Assembly (NCBI GenBank): GCA_947072715.1
Contig: CAMTJB010000045.1
Span: forward strand, 1-7,587
Source: an uncultured Fusobacteriaceae bacterium
GTDB lineage: Bacteria; Fusobacteriota; Fusobacteriia; Fusobacteriales; Fusobacteriaceae
Reading direction: 5' to 3'
DNA length: 7,587 nucleotides
Shown here: piece by piece, positions 5,824 to 7,587 of the stretch
Layout of the letters: the number at the start of each line of letters is the position of its first letter
Position numbering within the stretch: position 1 is the stretch's first letter
Translations under genes and position numbers: made by a program
Notes under the pieces: generated by a model
Told to the model about the DNA's origin: nothing
The model's database searches: none
What the model saw: the letters and a program-made list of their open reading frames with translations, nothing else

Positions 5824-7023
5824 ATGTTTGATAAAATAGAAGATGCTATTGAAGATTTAAAAAAAGGTAAAATGGTTATAGTAGTGGATGATGAAAATAG
5901 AGAAAACGAAGGGGATATAGTTTTTTTAGCCGAATATGCTAATTATGAAAATATTAACTTTATGGTTACTCATGCAAGAGGACTTATCTGTGTTCCTATG
6001 ACAGAAGAGAGAGCTGATGAATTAGGATTACTACCTATGACTATAAAAAATACAGATGCAAAAGGAACTGCATTTACAGTTTCTGTTGATTCTAAATTTG
6101 GAACAACCACAGGAATATCAGTTCACGATAGATTAAAAACAATAAAAGATTTATCTGATTCGGCAAAATCTGGAAATGATTTTACAAAACCAGGTCATAT
6201 CTTTCCTTTAATAGCAAAAAAAAGAGGGGTATTAGAAAGACAAGGTCATACAGAAGCTGTTGTAGACTTAGCTAAATTAGCTGGTTCAATTCCAATGGGA
6301 GTTATTTGTGAGATTTTAAAAGATGATGGGACTATGGCTAGGGTAAAAGACCTTGAAATTTTTTCCCAAAAACATGATTTAAAAATTATATCAATAGAAG
6401 ATTTAATAACTTATAAGAAAAAAAATGAAACACTTATGGAAGTAGTTGCCAAAGCTCCACTGATAACTAGTAATGGTAAATTTACTATTGTTGGATTTTC
6501 TAATGAAATTGATGATAAAGAACATATTGCACTAGTCAAGGGAGATGTAAGCAATTTAGAAGACGTTCTTGTTAGAGTTCATTCTGAATGCCTTACTGGT
6601 GATGTTTTTGGTTCTATGAGATGTGAGTGTGGTTCACAACTTAATATAGCAATGAGAGAAATCGAAAAAAAAGGTTCAGGAGTAATCTTATATTTAAGAC
6701 AAGAAGGAAGAGGAATAGGAATTACTAATAAAATTAAAGCCTATGCACTTCAGTCAGAAGGAAGAGATACAGTTGATGCTAATTTACAACTTGGTTTTGA
6801 AGAAGATCTAAGAGACTATTCAGTAGCATCTCAAATGTTGAAAGCTTTAGATGTAAAATCTATAAAACTATTAAGTAATAATCCACAAAAAAAAGAGGGT
6901 TTAATTAAGTATGGAACAAAAATTGTCTCTGTTGAAAATTTAGAAGTTGGTATTCATGAATTAAATAAAGAATATATGAAAACTAAAAAAAATAGAATGG
7001 GTCATATACTAAAAACTATATGA
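5824..7023 (+). CDS. ribBA: Bifunctional 3,4-dihydroxy-2-butanone 4-phosphate synthase / GTP cyclohydrolase II
   Basis: It supplies both riboflavin precursors: the four-carbon unit from ribulose 5-phosphate (RibB half) and the pyrimidine from GTP (RibA half). The RibB domain (about 1-200) contains VDDENRENEGD (21-31), THARGLICVPM (49-59), TAFTVSVD (82-89), TTTGISVHDR (94-103), PGHIFPL (123-129) and GHTEAVVDLA (141-150). The RibA domain (about 205-399) contains the zinc ligands Cys256, Cys267 and Cys269 in SECLTGDVFGSMRCECG, LRQEGRGIGI (291-300), DTVDANLQLGF (315-325) with DLRDYSVASQML (328-339), and SNNPQKKEGL (351-360). Both catalytic sets look intact, so unlike some fused homologues the protein should be bifunctional. 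The start follows AAGGAGA; the end overlaps the next gene by ATGA. Length 399 is typical. Confidence 0.97.
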   Translation: MFDKIEDAIEDLKKGKMVIVVDDENRENEGDIVFLAEYANYENINFMVTHARGLICVPMTEERADELGLLPMTIKNTDAKGTAFTVSVDSKFGTTTGISVHDRLKTIKDLSDSAKSGNDFTKPGHIFPLIAKKRGVLERQGHTEAVVDLAKLAGSIPMGVICEILKDDGTMARVKDLEIFSQKHDLKIISIEDLITYKKKNETLMEVVAKAPLITSNGKFTIVGFSNEIDDKEHIALVKGDVSNLEDVLVRVHSECLTGDVFGSMRCECGSQLNIAMREIEKKGSGVILYLRQEGRGIGITNKIKAYALQSEGRDTVDANLQLGFEEDLRDYSVASQMLKALDVKSIKLLSNNPQKKEGLIKYGTKIVSVENLEVGIHELNKEYMKTKKNRMGHILKTI

Positions 7024-7529
7024 TTGAGAAAAATAAGAAAGTTAAAGTGATAAAATCCAGTTTATATGATGGAATTGAAGTTTTTAATTTTTTACAAAGT
7101 ATAGGTTATGGAGAATTTGGTTTCTTTATGAACCCTCCTAATAATATAAATGAATTTAAGAGTTTGTTACAAGAATTTGATGATGATGAAGATAATTATT
7201 ATAAAAATAAAGAAAATGGTCAATTTATTTATTGGCTGTCTGTTAATAATATACTTGTTGGAATTATAAAAATAAGACCTCGATTGGATAATGCTCTTTT
7301 AATTCAAGGTGGCCATATTTCATATAGTATTGCACCCAGTTTTAGAGGGAAAGGTTATGGAACATTAATTTTAAATGAAGGTATTAAAATTTTATCTAAA
7401 TATAATGTAAAAAAAGTTTTAGTTACAGTAAATGAAGAAAATTTAATATCTAGAAAAGTTATTGAAAAAAACTGTGGAAAACTTCAAGACATTTTTAATA
7501 AGCATTGTAGATATTGGATTGAAAAATAA
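7020..7529 (+). CDS. GNAT-family N-acetyltransferase (COG3981-like), last gene of the rib operon
   Basis: This is a predicted acetyl-CoA-dependent acetyltransferase with unknown substrate. The 169 residues show the GNAT core: strands FIYWLSVNNILVGIIKIR (69-86), then GGHISYSIAPSFRGKGYGT (97-115), where RGKGYG is the acetyl-CoA pyrophosphate-binding motif A, and NEENLISRKVIEKNCGKL (138-155) as motif B. The GGHI-Y-I-P-R-KGYG pattern and the RYWIE ending resemble the predicted acetyltransferase group COG3981, though I cannot run a search. The ATG overlaps the ribBA stop in ATGA and has no good Shine-Dalgarno, so translation is probably coupled to ribBA and under the FMN riboswitch. Bacillus subtilis also ends its rib operon with a GNAT gene, ribT (shorter); whether this is an orthologue is uncertain, so no symbol is given. 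Confidence 0.85.
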   Translation: MIEKNKKVKVIKSSLYDGIEVFNFLQSIGYGEFGFFMNPPNNINEFKSLLQEFDDDEDNYYKNKENGQFIYWLSVNNILVGIIKIRPRLDNALLIQGGHISYSIAPSFRGKGYGTLILNEGIKILSKYNVKKVLVTVNEENLISRKVIEKNCGKLQDIFNKHCRYWIEK

Positions 7530-7536
7530 TAAATAT

Positions 7537-7558
7537 AAAAAAAGGCTAAAGCCTATTT
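7537..7558 (+). terminator. Weak candidate terminator after the rib operon
   Basis: A run of A (7537-7543) leads into AGGC (7543-7546), a TAAA loop, GCCT (7551-7554), and then ATTT. With one bulged A (7555) the stem extends through AAA/TTT to about seven pairs. It lies 8 bases after the last stop codon, but the T-tract is short. The stronger hairpin that follows at 7561 may do the actual termination. Confidence 0.4.
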
Positions 7559-7560
7559 CC

Positions 7561-7587
7561 AACCCCCTGCCCCCAAGCATGGGGGTT
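7561..7587 (+). repeat. GC-rich imperfect palindrome with extrahelical T at the right edge
   Basis: AACCCCC (7561-7567) pairs with GGGGGTT (7581-7587), and TGC (7568-7570) pairs with GCA (7577-7579). A single T (7580) is left unpaired and the loop is CCCCAA. An alternative fold pairs CCCCC at 7570-7574 with GGGGG. Its base composition stands out sharply from the AT-rich surroundings. It is either the main terminator of the rib operon, whose T-tract would lie beyond the window, or the foldback end of an IS200/IS605-type element. The window stops before this can be decided. Confidence 0.5.

Overview
The window comes from an AT-rich bacterial chromosome with AGA-rich arginine codons, strong AGGAGG-type ribosome binding sites and T-tailed hairpin terminators. 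The FMN riboswitch core matches, as far as I can recall, the Fusobacterium nucleatum aptamer nearly base for base outside its variable stems. Together with a FabK-type enoyl reductase this makes a Fusobacteriota member (a Fusobacterium/Cetobacterium/Ilyobacter-like organism) my best guess. A low-GC Clostridia host is the main alternative. This is inference from sequence and memory, not a database result.

Layout. 1-1021 (minus) is the N-terminal 340 codons of a BrnQ branched-chain amino acid carrier running off the left edge, with its own promoter (TTTACA-17-TATAAT). 1171-1221 is a strong intrinsic terminator closing a two-gene minus-strand unit: a TTG-started nitronate monooxygenase-like flavoenzyme with a C-terminal cysteine cluster (2214-3149), followed by fabK (1230-2183). 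The 453-base divergent gap (3150-3602) holds an extended -10 promoter surrounded by nested inverted repeats for the minus unit. For the plus strand it holds a TTGACT-17-TATATT promoter, an FMN (RFN) riboswitch and a riboswitch terminator.

The plus-strand operon is a complete riboflavin pathway: ribH (3603), ribD (4068), ribE (true start 5166), ribBA (5824) and a GNAT acetyltransferase (7020) that overlaps ribBA by ATGA. RibBA makes both precursors from GTP and ribulose 5-phosphate, RibD deaminates and reduces the pyrimidine, RibH joins the branches into lumazine, and RibE dismutates lumazine to riboflavin. FMN made from the product should shut the operon through the leader. The divergent unit encodes two enzymes expected to use FMN.

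The most notable points are as follows. ribE has no ATG/GTG/TTG at its conserved N-terminus and apparently starts at an ATT codon behind a perfect 8-base Shine-Dalgarno, so an ATG-only caller would remove the first 24 residues, including the catalytically important Phe2. RibE also carries Asp where the usual His of the SGH motif is expected. The riboswitch has about 11 extra bases in loop L2. A GC-rich hairpin with an extrahelical T at the right edge looks like an IS200/IS605-type transposon end, or else a terminator. I see no tRNA, rRNA or CRISPR, and no clearly undescribed system. The novelty here lies in regulatory and start-codon detail.
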